Of a DNA stretch of 64,000 nt, positions 1 to 9,008 are shown in pieces. Source of the DNA: Dactylosporangium sucinum (GTDB taxonomy: Bacteria > Actinomycetota > Actinomycetes > Mycobacteriales > Micromonosporaceae); assembly GCF_014647515.1 (NCBI RefSeq), contig NZ_BMPI01000001.1:62001-126000 (forward strand), read 5' to 3'. The number at the start of each line of letters is the position of its first letter. The first letter of the stretch is position 1. The position numbers were made by a program, and so were the translations under genes. The notes under the pieces are model-generated. The model did not search any database, was not told where the DNA came from, and was given only the letters and a program-made list of their open reading frames with translations.

Positions 1-2131
1 GGCCGGCGTCGTGCGCGCGGGCCAGGAACGGGAGGTGGCCGCGCCACTCGGCGATGTCGTTGCTCAGCGCGGGGGCGGCGCCGCGGGGCCGGTACCAACG
101 GCCGCCGCCCTGCAGCCCGGCGGCCAGCAACCGCTCGTCGCCGGTCAGGTCGAACCCGAGCGCCAGGGCCTCGCGGATCTGCGCGGACCGGTTCGCCCAG
201 CGGTAGTCGAACCGCTGCAGGTAGATGAACGTTCCGTCGGGGTTGCGGCCGAGGTCGACCAGGGAACGGCAGCCGGCGGCGACCGCCGCCCGCACCGCCG
301 GGTCGTCCTGCAGCGCCAGCAGGTTGGCCAGCCCGGTGAGCAGGACGGCGTTCTGCCAGGCGCAGTAGTCGTCGTGCAGGCCCAGGCGCATGAGCCAGCG
401 GCCGTCGGCGGTCTGCGCCTTGAGCGCCTGCCGCGCGATCGCGGCCGCGGTGTCCAGGTAGGACGACTCGCCGGTGGCGCGGGCCAGGGCGGTGAGGGCG
501 ATCAGCGGCCAGCCGCTGTTGCGCGGTCCGGGTTCGGGGCGGGTCCAGCCGATGCCGTGCAGCCGGATCAGGCAGTCGCCGATCTGGCGGGCGGCGTCGA
601 GGTACCGCTGCTCCCCGCTGATCTGGCCGAACAGCACCAGGCCCTCGGTCCACATGTGGCCGGTGTCGATCGAGGACCACACCTCGCCGGACGGGGTGCG
701 GGCACGGACGTAGTGGACGTGGGCGCGGCCGTGCGCCCGGACCCCGCCGGCCTCGAAGGCGTTTCGGGTGCTGTGGTGGATCAGGTCGATGTCACACAGG
801 TGGTCGGCGTAGGCGCTGGCCGAGTCGAAGTAGGCCCGCTCGCCCGAGCGCAGGTAGTGCAGCGCGAGCGCGTACAGCGCGTCGTGCTCGTTGTTGGCGG
901 AGTAGCCGGTCCGCGGCCCCGTGGTGATGCCCTGCACGCTGTCGCCGAGGTCGTGGAAGCCCAGGGACTGGCCCGACTGGTACCACCCGAAGAGCTCCTC
1001 GCGGATGTGTGCCTCGAGGTTCGGGTAGCGCTCCGGCAGGTAGGGCAGGATGCTCGGCGCGCCGGCGGGGTCGAGCGGGTGTCCCACCAGCGGGTGGTCG
1101 AGTCGCAGCCCGCCGAAGCGGTCGGCGCCCTCGATGACCCGCACCCGCCGCGTTTTCGCCGCCCCCTGCGTGAACCGCAGCTCGCCCGCGGCCCGCGGCC
1201 AGAACCGGACGCTGACCGCGGACCCGCCGACGGCAAGGTCCGCCGGATGGTTCTCCCCGAAGCGGTGCACGACGACAGTCACCGGTCCGGTCGCGGTCTC
1301 GGCGATCACCCAGTTGGTGCCCTGCCGCCCGTGCAGCTCGGCCCACTCCCAGCGGTCGTGATACCCCGGGGAGCTGGCGTCGGTCCAGTCCGAGCCGCCG
1401 GAGACCTCGGACGTGGCGAAGATGCCCCGCGCGTGCCCGGCGCCGCGGTGCCGCAGCGTGAACGGGCCGGTCGACCGGTGCGCGGCGTCGAACGCCCCGC
1501 ACAGGCCGCCGCTGATCGGCGCGGTGCCGAGCACCGCCGCCCACTCCGCGACGGCCGCCTCTTCGCCGTCCGTGTCGTTGATGAGCCGCAGGTCCACGTC
1601 GAGGTGCGGTGCGCCCGCGGTCGCGGTGACCGTGGCTGCGAACGCCCACGAGGTGCCGTACCGGCCGGTGACCTCCGCCCGGGCCAGCAGCGGTCCACTG
1701 TGGACGATCCGGACCGCGGCGCTCGTCGCCGCGTGCACCACGCCGTCGCCGTCCACCAGCTGGACGCGGTTCTCCCGCAGGCCCGCGAGGCCGCCGAGGG
1801 GGTCGAACGCGTCCGGCCGCACCGTCGCCCGTACCCGTCCCGTGTCCAGCAGCACCGAGTCGCCGTCCGCGACCGCGGTGGCCGCACGGGCCGGCGCCGC
1901 GCCGGAGCCGGTGCCGACGGTGAGGTCCGCCGACGCCATGGCGTCCAGGGTGACCGGGAAGGCCAGGGCCACCCAGCCACCCGAACGCCAGAGTTCCTGC
2001 GCGGCGACGACCGCGCCGGCGGGATCCCGGACCGTGAACGGCCCGGTCTCCCCGGCTGCCATCGGCACCCCGGCGACGACGATCTCGCCCTCGCGGGCGA
2101 CGCCGACCTCCTCGCGGACGCGCAACCTCAT
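1..2131 (-). CDS. Large carbohydrate-active-enzyme-like protein (PcRGLX/YetA-like), 3' end beyond the window
   Basis: Minus-strand frame open from ATG at 2131 to the left edge (about 710 codons). The start lies 4 bases after the stop of the upstream permease, so it is the distal gene of the sugar-ABC operon. No signal peptide is visible. The first third reads as beta-rich (MRLRVREEV..., many short V/T/A strands). The last third is helical, with repeated Gly-Trp/Tyr segments such as GWYQSGQSLGFHDLG, NNEHDALYALALHYL, GHMWTEGLVLFG and GRWLMRLGLHDDYCAWQNAVL, which look like an (alpha/alpha) barrel. This beta-sandwich plus alpha/alpha-barrel layout recalls PcRGLX/YetA-like exo-rhamnogalacturonan lyase relatives, but the exact family and substrate are not established here. 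The opposite-strand ORF of 716 codons is a composition shadow. Confidence 0.6.
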   Translation of the reverse strand, partial: MRLRVREEVGVAREGEIVVAGVPMAAGETGPFTVRDPAGAVVAAQELWRSGGWVALAFPVTLDAMASADLTVGTGSGAAPARAATAVADGDSVLLDTGRVRATVRPDAFDPLGGLAGLRENRVQLVDGDGVVHAATSAAVRIVHSGPLLARAEVTGRYGTSWAFAATVTATAGAPHLDVDLRLINDTDGEEAAVAEWAAVLGTAPISGGLCGAFDAAHRSTGPFTLRHRGAGHARGIFATSEVSGGSDWTDASSPGYHDRWEWAELHGRQGTNWVIAETATGPVTVVVHRFGENHPADLAVGGSAVSVRFWPRAAGELRFTQGAAKTRRVRVIEGADRFGGLRLDHPLVGHPLDPAGAPSILPYLPERYPNLEAHIREELFGWYQSGQSLGFHDLGDSVQGITTGPRTGYSANNEHDALYALALHYLRSGERAYFDSASAYADHLCDIDLIHHSTRNAFEAGGVRAHGRAHVHYVRARTPSGEVWSSIDTGHMWTEGLVLFGQISGEQRYLDAARQIGDCLIRLHGIGWTRPEPGPRNSGWPLIALTALARATGESSYLDTAAAIARQALKAQTADGRWLMRLGLHDDYCAWQNAVLLTGLANLLALQDDPAVRAAVAAGCRSLVDLGRNPDGTFIYLQRFDYRWANRSAQIREALALGFDLTGDERLLAAGLQGGGRWYRPRGAAPALSNDIAEWRGHLPFLARAHDAG

Positions 2132-2135
2132 GCGT

Positions 2136-2972
2136 TCATCCCTTCAACGCGCCCGCGGTGAGACCGCGGGCGATCCGTTCCTGTGCCACGGCGAACAGCA
2201 CCAGCACCGGGACCATCGTGATCACCAGGCCGGCGAAGAGCTGCACCCAGTTCGCCGCGTACTGCGCGTTGACCTGGAGGCCGAGAATGCCGACCGGCAC
2301 GGTCTGCGCGTCGTCGCTGGTGAGGAACACCAGGGCGAAGAAGAACTCGTTCCAGGTGGTGAGCGTGTTGAGCACCGCGACGCTGGTGACCGCCGGCATC
2401 GCCTGCGGCAGCACGACCCGGAAGAAGGTCCGGCTCGCCGAGGCGCCGTCGACGTAGGCCGCCTCCTCGATCTCCTTCGGCAGGGACGTGAAGAAGCTGA
2501 TGAGAACGAACACGTTGAACGGGATCTGCGAGGCGATGTAGACCAGGATCAGGCCGTTGAGCGACCCGAGCAGGCCCAGGTCACGCAGCACGAAGTAGAG
2601 CGGGACGACGACCAGGAACCCGGGCATCATCAGCCCGCTGAGGAGGGTCAGCCGGACCAGTTGCCGCCCCGGGAAGGAGACCCGGGCCAGCACGTAGGCG
2701 GCCATCACCGACAGCAGCAGCCCGACGGTCACGCTGACCGATGTCGTGTAGAGGCTGTTGACGAAGAACCGGCTGATCTTCGCCGTGCTCCAGGCGTCGG
2801 CGTAGTTGCCGAACTCCGGCGACTTCGGCAGCGACCACGGGCTCGTGGAGAAGAACTCCGGGTTGGTCTTCAGCGAGATCATGACGCACCAGACGAAGGC
2901 GCCCACCGAGCCGAGGCAGTAGGACACCAGCGCCAGGTGCAGCGCAATGCGCCGGGAACGGACCGCCGCCAT
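2136..2972 (-). CDS. Carbohydrate ABC transporter permease (MalG/UgpE type)
   Basis: 278-residue inner-membrane permease of a type I sugar importer. It has six hydrophobic segments beginning near residue 10 and the conserved cytoplasmic EAA loop (EEAAYVDGASASRTFFRVVLPQ) that docks with the ATPase. The C-terminus, ERIARGLTAGALKG, is typical of the MalG/UgpE subfamily. The ATG start at 2972 overlaps the stop of the other permease by one base (TGATG); the longer open frame upstream is non-coding. It pairs with the permease at 2972-3877 and the lipoprotein at 3885-5223. No ATPase is encoded in the operon, so a shared MsiK/UgpC-like ATPase elsewhere is expected (inference from actinobacterial sugar importers). 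Confidence 0.92.
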   Translation of the reverse strand: MAAVRSRRIALHLALVSYCLGSVGAFVWCVMISLKTNPEFFSTSPWSLPKSPEFGNYADAWSTAKISRFFVNSLYTTSVSVTVGLLLSVMAAYVLARVSFPGRQLVRLTLLSGLMMPGFLVVVPLYFVLRDLGLLGSLNGLILVYIASQIPFNVFVLISFFTSLPKEIEEAAYVDGASASRTFFRVVLPQAMPAVTSVAVLNTLTTWNEFFFALVFLTSDDAQTVPVGILGLQVNAQYAANWVQLFAGLVITMVPVLVLFAVAQERIARGLTAGALKG

Positions 2973-3877
2973 CAGTACTGCTCGCTTTCGCGCCGGGAGA
3001 ACCGGTTCACGGCCAGGGTCAGGACCAGGATCGCGCCGAAGAGGACCACCGCGATCGCCGCCGCATAGCCGAACCGGCCCTCGCTGAACGCCACACCGTA
3101 GAGGTAGGTGCCGATGACCTCGGTCGACTTGAGCGGTCCGCCGCCGGTCATGGCGATGATGAAGGCGAACGTCTGCAGCCCCTGGATCATCCAGAGAATC
3201 AGCAGCGTGCGGGTCACGTCCCAGATCAACGGCCAGATCACGAACCGGAAGGTCTGCCAGCCCGACGCCCCGTCGAGCATGGCGGCCTCCCGCAGCTCCG
3301 CCGGCACCCGCTCCAGCGCGGCGGCGAACAGCATCGTCCAGATGCCCACCCCGTGCCAGACCGTGGCCAGCACCACCATCAGCATCGCCGTCGAGGTGCT
3401 GCCCAGCAGTTCGAAGTCGGCCAGCCCGTCGAGTCCGACCAGCCGCAACGCCTCGGGAACGAACCCGAACGTGGGGTTGAGCAGGAACTTCCACAGCAGG
3501 GCCGCGGTGGTGACCGACAGCGCGACCGGCGCCAGGATCAGGAACCGGTAGAACTTGCCGCCGCGGAGCTTCTGCGTGACGGCGGCGAAGAACAGCGCCG
3601 CCGGGAAGAGGATGAGCGCGCCGAGCACGGTGAACATGAGGGTGTTGCCGATGGTGGACCGGAACAGCCGGTCCGACGCCAGCTCGGTGAAGTTGCCGAG
3701 CCCGACGAAGTTGGGGACCTTGACCCCGTCCCAGTCGGTGACGGCGACGTAGAACGTGCTGAACGCCGGATAGAGCATGAAGAACCCGTAGACGGCGAGA
3801 ACCGGCAGCAGGAAGGGAATCACCAGACGCCGTTTCTGGCGTTCCACGATCCCTGCCCGCTGCCGTCTCATCGCCAT
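2972..3877 (-). CDS. Carbohydrate ABC transporter permease (UgpA/MalF type)
   Basis: 301-residue sugar-importer permease with a basic N-terminus (MAMRRQRAGIVERQKRR) and six transmembrane segments starting VIPFLLPVLAVYGFFMLYPAFSTFYVAV. The EAA loop is LREAAMLDGASGWQTFRFVIWPLIWDV, followed by the signature MTGGGPLKSTEVIGTYLY common to UgpA-type subunits. The ATG start at 3877 lies 7 bases downstream of the repaired stop of the binding-protein gene (3885). It is probably co-transcribed from the oxidoreductase promoter near 6240. The substrate cannot be read from sequence; the operon context suggests an oligosaccharide or acidic/amino sugar. Confidence 0.92.
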   Translation of the reverse strand: MAMRRQRAGIVERQKRRLVIPFLLPVLAVYGFFMLYPAFSTFYVAVTDWDGVKVPNFVGLGNFTELASDRLFRSTIGNTLMFTVLGALILFPAALFFAAVTQKLRGGKFYRFLILAPVALSVTTAALLWKFLLNPTFGFVPEALRLVGLDGLADFELLGSTSTAMLMVVLATVWHGVGIWTMLFAAALERVPAELREAAMLDGASGWQTFRFVIWPLIWDVTRTLLILWMIQGLQTFAFIIAMTGGGPLKSTEVIGTYLYGVAFSEGRFGYAAAIAVVLFGAILVLTLAVNRFSRRESEQY

Positions 3878-3884
3878 GAACCCC

Positions 3885-5223
3885 TTAACCGCGGGCCTTC
3901 TTCAGTCCGTCGTTGATGCTCTGAACGGTCGCCGCCGCGTCGGCCTGGCCGAAGAAGAGCTTCACGACCGCCTGGCCGTAGGCGTCCTTGACCTCCGCCG
4001 GCTCCGACAGGATGCCCAGGTAGCTCGGCGCGAAAGGCGTTCTCCTGCTTGAGCATCTCGGCCTGCGCCTCGAAGCCCTTGGGCGCGGCGACGCCTTCGT
4101 AGGCGGAGATGTTGCCGGTCGCGGAGACGAAGGCTTCCTGGTTGGACTTCTCCGACACGAACCGCAGCCACTCGACGCCGAGCGCCGGGTTCTTGGACTG
4201 CTTGGCCACCGTCTGCACGTTGACCCCGCCGTAGACGCCGGTCTGGTCGCCGGCCGCACCCGGGACGGTCGGGAACGCGAAGGTACCCACCTCGAAGTCG
4301 GCCGGGATGCTCTCCTTCATCTCACCGATCAGCCAGGATCCCATCAGGATCATGGCGGCCTTGCCCTGGAAGAAGGCGAGCTGCGCGGCGGTGAAGTCGG
4401 TCGACTTGAACCCGTCCATGAAGTAGCCGGAGCTGACCATCTTGTGCAGGTCCGCCACCGCATCGGCGGCGCCGGGAAGCGACGCGAAGTCCTTCTTGCC
4501 GGCGATGACGTCGAGCATGTTCTGCGTCCCGCTGCGCCGCATCAGCAGGTAGTCCAGGTACAGCTGCAGGTACGGCGCGAAGGTGCCGGTGACCGCGAAG
4601 GGCGCCACCCCGGAGGCCTTGACCTTGTCGGCCGTCTCGAACAGCTCCGGCAGCGTCTTCGGTGCGCTGAGGCCGAGCTGCTGGAAGATCTTCTTGTTGT
4701 AGAAGAACTGGATGGTGGTCACCGCTTCCGGTGCGGCGTAGTAGGTGCCGTCGGTGCTGGTGATGATCGTGCGGACCGCCGGCAGCACCGCGTCCTTCCA
4801 CGCCTTGTCGAATCCGGTCAGGCTCTTGCCCATGGCGTCGCTGAGCGGCTGGACCTGGCCGGCCTCCACGTACTTCATGCCGTCCGGGTTGCCCGCCATC
4901 CGGCCGAAGAAGCCGTAGTTCACCTCCGGCGGGTCGCCCGCCCGCCACCTGGCCTGAATCTTCGGGACGTCCTGCCCGCCGCCGAAGACGAGCTTGACCT
5001 TCGCGCCGGGGAAGCGGCCCTCGAACTCCTTGGCCAGACCTTCCAGGCGCTTGTAGTCCGGCGAGCCCTCCGGGTAGAAGCTGACGACCTCGAACTCACC
5101 GGTCAGGTTGGCCGGCTTGTCGTCGCTGCTCTTCGCGTTGTTGCCCTGGGTGAAACAGCCGGTCAGCGTGAGCGACACGGCTACGGCCGCGGCGCCCAGG
5201 CGTACAAGCTTTCGTAACCTCAT
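3885..5223 (-). CDS. Extracellular sugar-binding lipoprotein, apparent single-base frameshift
   Basis: Family 1 solute-binding protein. Signal peptide with lipobox LTLTGC gives a membrane-anchored lipoprotein; the mature part carries typical motifs (YYAAPEAVTTIQFFYNKKIFQQLGL, AAMILMGSWLIGEM). The ATG at 5223 has GGAGAG upstream, overlapping the previous stop. Near 4033-4035 the frame shifts: one frame runs ...EMLKQENAF and stays open to 3868 with an unlikely Arg/Gly-rich tail, while the next frame gives a normal family C-terminus (APSYLGILSEPAEVKD...LKKARG) ending at TAA 3885. Removing one base from the AAA run (plus strand) restores 445 residues, a normal length. This is either a sequencing error or a recent inactivating mutation. 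Confidence 0.88.
4031..4037 (-). other. Putative frameshift site in the sugar-binding lipoprotein gene
   Basis: The plus strand reads cgaaagg. Reading the minus strand, GCC TTT CGC gives the aberrant tail, whereas GCC TTC GCG CCG (one T fewer) continues into the conserved C-terminus. The corrected length, 1338 bases, is divisible by three. Confidence 0.8.
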
Positions 5224-5229
5224 CGGGTC

Positions 5230-6237
5230 TCACTCTCCAATGTCGACAGTTACCGGCTGCCCGGTTCGCCACGACGTGTCGATCGCGGCCAGTACCTCGG
5301 TGACGTGCACCGAACTGTCCACGGTGACCAGTGGCGGGGTCTTGTCCAGCACCGCGTCCACGAAGTGCGTGACCGCGGCGGCCACGGAACCGGACGGCTT
5401 GCCGCCGACCTGGCCGGCGAGCTGGTTCCGGGGATAGCTGAAGCGGTCCGGGGTGGCGATCTCGATCTGCTCCCGCTTGCGGTCGAGGTGCACCACGGCG
5501 TCGGCGAAGATCAGCTCCAGGAACGAGTCAGTCATGGTGGGGAAGGTGTCGGGATACGTCCAGCACGCCTCGAGGGTGGCGACCGCGCCGCCGGCGAACC
5601 GGATCTGCGCCTGTACCGCGTCCGGCGTGTCGATGCCGTGCTCGCGCAGCACACCGTGCACAGCGCTGGCGTACACCCGCTCGACGCGGTCGTCGAAGTA
5701 CCACAGCAGCAGGTCGAGGTCGTGGCTGGAGAGGAAGAACGACGGAGTCGTCTCGCCGGCCCAGCCGATCATCTGTGTGGGAACGAACAGGGTGTCGTTC
5801 TTGCGGGCGTAGGCCAGCACGGGACGGCGGCCGGCGGTCTGCTCGTGCGCCTGCCAGTAGGCGGGCACCCAGCGGTGGTTGAAGAGGGTCATCACGGTGA
5901 CCCCGGCCGCGTTCGCGGCGTCCCGGATGCGCCGGGCGTCCGCCACCGTCGTCGCCAGCGGCTTCTCGATGAGCACGTGCTTGCCGGCCTCGATGGCGGC
6001 CAGCGCGGGCGCGGTGTGCAGGTGATCCGGCGTGGCCACGAGCACCGCACCGATGGCCGGATTCGCGGCCATCGACGGCACGTCGGAGTAGACCGGCGCG
6101 TCGCCGAGCCCGGTCACGCGGGCCGGGTCGCGGCTGACCCAGCCACCGACGGCACTGCGATGGTACGAGTCCAGCACAGCGGCATGTGTGCGCGCCATGA
6201 TTCCTGTCCCCACAACGCCGACGCTCAACCGGTCCAC
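5230..6237 (-). CDS. Gfo/Idh/MocA family NAD(P)-dependent oxidoreductase
   Basis: 335-residue cytoplasmic dehydrogenase. The N-terminal Rossmann fold has VGVVGTGIMARTH (GxGxxA type) and the conserved catalytic-region motif AGKHVLIEKPLA, where the EKP lysine is the family hallmark. The second domain carries SSHDLDLLLWYF, with the usual His-Asp near the active site. The GTG start at 6237 is preferred because GGAGG (6244-6248) sits 6 bases upstream; longer starts lack this. It is the first gene of the sugar-ABC operon, so it probably oxidises the imported sugar or its derivative. Gfo/Idh/MocA enzymes act on sugars, inositols and amino sugars; the substrate here is unknown. Confidence 0.9.
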   Translation of the reverse strand: MDRLSVGVVGTGIMARTHAAVLDSYHRSAVGGWVSRDPARVTGLGDAPVYSDVPSMAANPAIGAVLVATPDHLHTAPALAAIEAGKHVLIEKPLATTVADARRIRDAANAAGVTVMTLFNHRWVPAYWQAHEQTAGRRPVLAYARKNDTLFVPTQMIGWAGETTPSFFLSSHDLDLLLWYFDDRVERVYASAVHGVLREHGIDTPDAVQAQIRFAGGAVATLEACWTYPDTFPTMTDSFLELIFADAVVHLDRKREQIEIATPDRFSYPRNQLAGQVGGKPSGSVAAAVTHFVDAVLDKTPPLVTVDSSVHVTEVLAAIDTSWRTGQPVTVDIGE

Positions 6238-6272
6238 GCCCCGCCTCCTCACTCCGCGTGCTGTCCGATGAC

Positions 6273-6293
6273 CGTAAGTTGTGATCAACAAAT
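6273..6293. promoter_or_regulatory. Possible operator in the divergent intergenic region
   Basis: Around gttgtgatcaacaa there is a TTGT-N5-ACAA inverted repeat overlapping GTTG-N4-CAAC. It lies just upstream of the minus-strand sugar operon start (6237) and on the far side from the plus-strand promoter at 6361. No regulator gene adjoins it, so the assignment is tentative. Confidence 0.3.
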
Positions 6294-6360
6294 GGACAAG
6301 CACGCATCATGTGATTCCAGGCGCTTTGTTGTCCTGCTGGTCCGGAGTCTTTTGCCGACC

Positions 6361-6391
6361 TTGACAGTTCCTGCCCGGTCCGGCCTACGGT
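6361..6391 (+). promoter_or_regulatory. Promoter for the HemL-like aminotransferase gene
   Basis: A perfect TTGACA (6361-6366) is followed 19 bases later by TACGGT (6386-6391), a TAnnnT-type actinobacterial -10. The start codon at 6432 is about 40 bases downstream, with GGAGAG (6418-6423) as ribosome binding site. Confidence 0.55.
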
Positions 6392-6431
6392 CATCCGGCG
6401 GATATCGCGACGTAGACGGAGAGTGACATCA

Positions 6432-7718
6432 ATGGACAGCACCGAACTGTACGAACGGGCACAAAAGGTTCTTGCCGGTGGTGTCTCCAGCGACGCCCGT
6501 CGCAGCCAGTTCGTGCCCCTGTACGTGGACCGGGCCCACGGCGCGCACCTGTGGGACGCCGACGGCGTCGAATACGTCGACTACGTGCTCGCGCAGGGCC
6601 CGATGGTGCTCGGCCACTCCGCACCCGCCGTGGTGGACGCGGTGCACCGGCAGCTCACCCGGGGTCAGGCCTACGCCGCCCAGCACGAGCTGGAGGTGAC
6701 CGCCGCCGAGCTGGTCTGCCGCCTGGTCCCCTGCGCGGAGCTGGTCCGGTTCAACACGGTCGGCTCCGAGGCGGTCATCGGCTCCTGGCGCATCGCCCGG
6801 GGCGCCACCGGACGGCAGAAGATCCTCAAGTTCGAGGGGCACTACCACGGGTGGCTCGACGCGGCGCTCTGGAGCCTGCACCCGGCGCTCGACAGCGCCG
6901 GGCCGGCCCGGTCCCCGCGGCCGGTGCCCGGCAGCGGCGGCCAGCAGCTCAGCGCCGGCACGGACCTGATCATCGCGCCGTGGAACGATGCCGAGGCGCT
7001 GACCGCGCTGATGTCCGAGCACGGTCACGACGTCGCCGCCGTGGTGATGGAGCCCGTGCTGTGCAACACCGGCTGCATCGCCCCGGTGCCCGGCTTCCTC
7101 GACACCGTGCAGCGCCTCTGCCGCGAGCACGGTGCGCTGCTCATCTTCGACGAGGTGATCACCGGATTCCGGCTGGCGCCCGGCGGCGCCCAGGAGCACC
7201 TGGGGGTCGTCCCGGACCTGGCGGTGTTCGGCAAGGCCATCGCCGGCGGGCTGCCGGTCGCCGCCATCGCGGGCAAGGCGTCCGTGATGGACCTGGTGAC
7301 CCGGGGCGAGGTCGGGCACGCGGGCACCTTCAACAGCAACCCGCTCGGGATGGCGGCCACGGTCGGCAACCTCACCGTCCTGGACCAGGACCGGGACCGG
7401 ATCTACCCGCAGCTCTACGCGACGGGACGACGCCTCATGGCGGGCATCCGGTCCGCCGCGGCCGACGCCGGCGTGCCGATGCTCGTCGACGGCCCCGGCC
7501 CGGTGTTCCAGACCTACTTCACGGCAGCCGGCTCGGTCCGCGACTACCGCGACTTCGCCGCCACCGACCGGGCCGCCGCCGCCCGCTTCCACCGGGCGCT
7601 GTTCACCCGCGGCATCAACATCGTGCCGCGCGGTCTGTGGTTCCTCTCCGCCGCCCACACCGACGCCGACGTCGACCGCACCCTGGAGATCGTCGCCGAG
7701 GCGCTGCGCGAGGTGTGA
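6432..7718 (+). CDS. Class III aminotransferase, glutamate-1-semialdehyde aminomutase-like
   Basis: 428-residue PLP enzyme of the HemL-like branch of class III aminotransferases. Visible motifs: RFNTVGSEAVIGSWRIARGATGR, the GHYHGW cofactor-phosphate region, LIFDEVITGFR (cofactor Asp), and the PLP-binding lysine in AVFGKAIAGGLPVAAIAG. Later AGTFNSNPLGMAA is conserved. The ATG at 6432 is chosen over GTG 6423 because the GTG overlaps the GGAGAG ribosome site. The setting is catabolic (sugar importer, Gfo/Idh enzyme, enolase-superfamily enzyme) rather than tetrapyrrole synthesis, so a role in amino-sugar or beta-amino-acid metabolism is more likely than hemL itself. Confidence 0.85.
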   Translation: MDSTELYERAQKVLAGGVSSDARRSQFVPLYVDRAHGAHLWDADGVEYVDYVLAQGPMVLGHSAPAVVDAVHRQLTRGQAYAAQHELEVTAAELVCRLVPCAELVRFNTVGSEAVIGSWRIARGATGRQKILKFEGHYHGWLDAALWSLHPALDSAGPARSPRPVPGSGGQQLSAGTDLIIAPWNDAEALTALMSEHGHDVAAVVMEPVLCNTGCIAPVPGFLDTVQRLCREHGALLIFDEVITGFRLAPGGAQEHLGVVPDLAVFGKAIAGGLPVAAIAGKASVMDLVTRGEVGHAGTFNSNPLGMAATVGNLTVLDQDRDRIYPQLYATGRRLMAGIRSAAADAGVPMLVDGPGPVFQTYFTAAGSVRDYRDFAATDRAAAARFHRALFTRGINIVPRGLWFLSAAHTDADVDRTLEIVAEALREV

Positions 7719-7720
7719 GA

Positions 7721-7752
7721 CCGCGGGCGGCGCGTCGCTGCGCCGCCCGCGG
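7721..7752. terminator. Bidirectional hairpin terminator between convergent genes
   Basis: A perfect 13-bp inverted repeat, CCGCGGGCGGCGC / GCGCCGCCCGCGG, with a 6-base loop. It starts 2 bases after the aminotransferase stop (7718) and ends just before the end of the convergent enolase-superfamily gene (7759). There is no T tract, as is usual in this GC range. Confidence 0.75.
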
Positions 7753-7758
7753 CACCGG

Positions 7759-8865
7759 CTACTCGATCCGCAGCGCGTCGAGCGCGCTCTCGTCGATCTC
7801 CACGCCGAGCCCGGGACCGTCCGGCGCGTAGAGGAACCCGTCCTCGATCCGGGGCGGGTTCAGCACGATGTCACGCGGATAGCGCAGCGGCCCGACCACG
7901 TCCGACTCGTACGCCAGGTTCGGCACGGCCACGCCGACGTGGGCGCACGCCGCCGTCGCCAGGCCCATCTCGCACTGGCTGCCCAGCAACCCGGTCAGCC
8001 CGGCCGACTCGGCGGCCGCGAACGCCTTCCACGCCTGCAGCGGCCCGCCCATCTCCACGACGTAGACGTTGAGCACGTCCGCCGCGCCCCGGCGGACGAT
8101 CTCGCCGATGTCCCGCAGCTCCCAGCACGCCTCGTCCAGCAGCAGCGGTGTCGCCAGGCGGTCACGCAGCCGCGCCAGCTCGTCCAGGTCGCGCGCCGGC
8201 AGCGGCTGCTCGATGAGCTGGAGCCCGAACTCCTCCAGCGGTCGCAGCGCGGCGAACGCCTCGCCCGCCGAGCGGTAGGCCATGTTGGCGTCCACCTTGA
8301 TGGCCACCCCGTCGCCGACCGCGGAGCGCACCGCCGCCACCGCCTCCCGGTCCGCTCCCCCGGGCCGGCCCACCTTGAGCTTGACGGTGCGGAACCCCTG
8401 TTCCACCGCCCACGACGCGGCGTCGGCGGTGTCGGCCGGCGCGCCCCACGGGATCGGCCACGCCATCGGGATCCGATCCCGAACCCGTCCGCCCAGCAGC
8501 CGGTACACCGGGACACCCGCCGCCTTGCCCGCGATGTCCAGCAGCGCCATCTCCACCGCGGCCCGCGCCGCGTGCGCGCCGTCCGGGGTGATGTGCAGGA
8601 TTCGCTGCATCGCCAGCGCGCACGCCGACACGTCCCGCGGGTCCAGCCCCACCAGTACCGGCGCCAGGCTCCGCGCCACATCGCCGCAGAGTGCCCGCCC
8701 GACCCGGCCCCAGGACATCGCGATCTCGCCCCAGCCGACGACGCCGGCGTCGGTGTCGACCCGCACGACGCCGAACTCGCTGACGCTGATGGCGCCCTGG
8801 CTCGCCACCATCGGCACCCGCCTGGGCACCCGCACCGCGACCGCGGTGACCTCAGTGATCCGCAT
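7759..8865 (-). CDS. Mandelate racemase/muconate lactonizing enzyme family protein (enolase superfamily)
   Basis: 368-residue acid-sugar dehydratase/racemase-type enzyme with an N-terminal capping domain and a C-terminal barrel. The barrel has the catalytic KxK motif (TVKLKVGR) and three metal ligands in VDAN, LIEQPLP and LLLDEA. The second acid/base lysine normally found near the end of the sixth strand (NIKxxKxGG in muconate lactonizing-type members) is absent; the sequence is NVYVVEMGG. Chemistry may therefore rely on the KxK lysine alone or on another residue. The start is ATG 8865, or GTG 8871 two codons earlier; both have AGGG upstream. It is convergent with the aminotransferase. Substrate unknown. 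Confidence 0.88.
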   Translation of the reverse strand: MRITEVTAVAVRVPRRVPMVASQGAISVSEFGVVRVDTDAGVVGWGEIAMSWGRVGRALCGDVARSLAPVLVGLDPRDVSACALAMQRILHITPDGAHAARAAVEMALLDIAGKAAGVPVYRLLGGRVRDRIPMAWPIPWGAPADTADAASWAVEQGFRTVKLKVGRPGGADREAVAAVRSAVGDGVAIKVDANMAYRSAGEAFAALRPLEEFGLQLIEQPLPARDLDELARLRDRLATPLLLDEACWELRDIGEIVRRGAADVLNVYVVEMGGPLQAWKAFAAAESAGLTGLLGSQCEMGLATAACAHVGVAVPNLAYESDVVGPLRYPRDIVLNPPRIEDGFLYAPDGPGLGVEIDESALDALRIE

Positions 8866-9008
8866 GCGCACCGACCCTAATCGCAGCTCCCGGCGGTGCG
8901 GCGGATTCCGTGGCACCCGCACAAGGCCCGACCCTGTGCACGACAAGAACGGTGCTCAGCCGTCCGGCACTCCGACGGTCTCAACCGCACGCGCGTCGTA
9001 ACAGCTCG

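Noticed and set aside
11..2161. Long plus-strand open frame of 716 codons
   Set aside because: It is antisense to the open minus-strand gene that starts at 2131 and has an improbable Arg/Pro/Gly/Val-rich composition with no recognisable motif.
6432..7718. hemL (tetrapyrrole biosynthesis)
   Set aside because: The protein belongs to the HemL-like family, but the catabolic neighbours and absence of other heme genes make a biosynthetic role unlikely.
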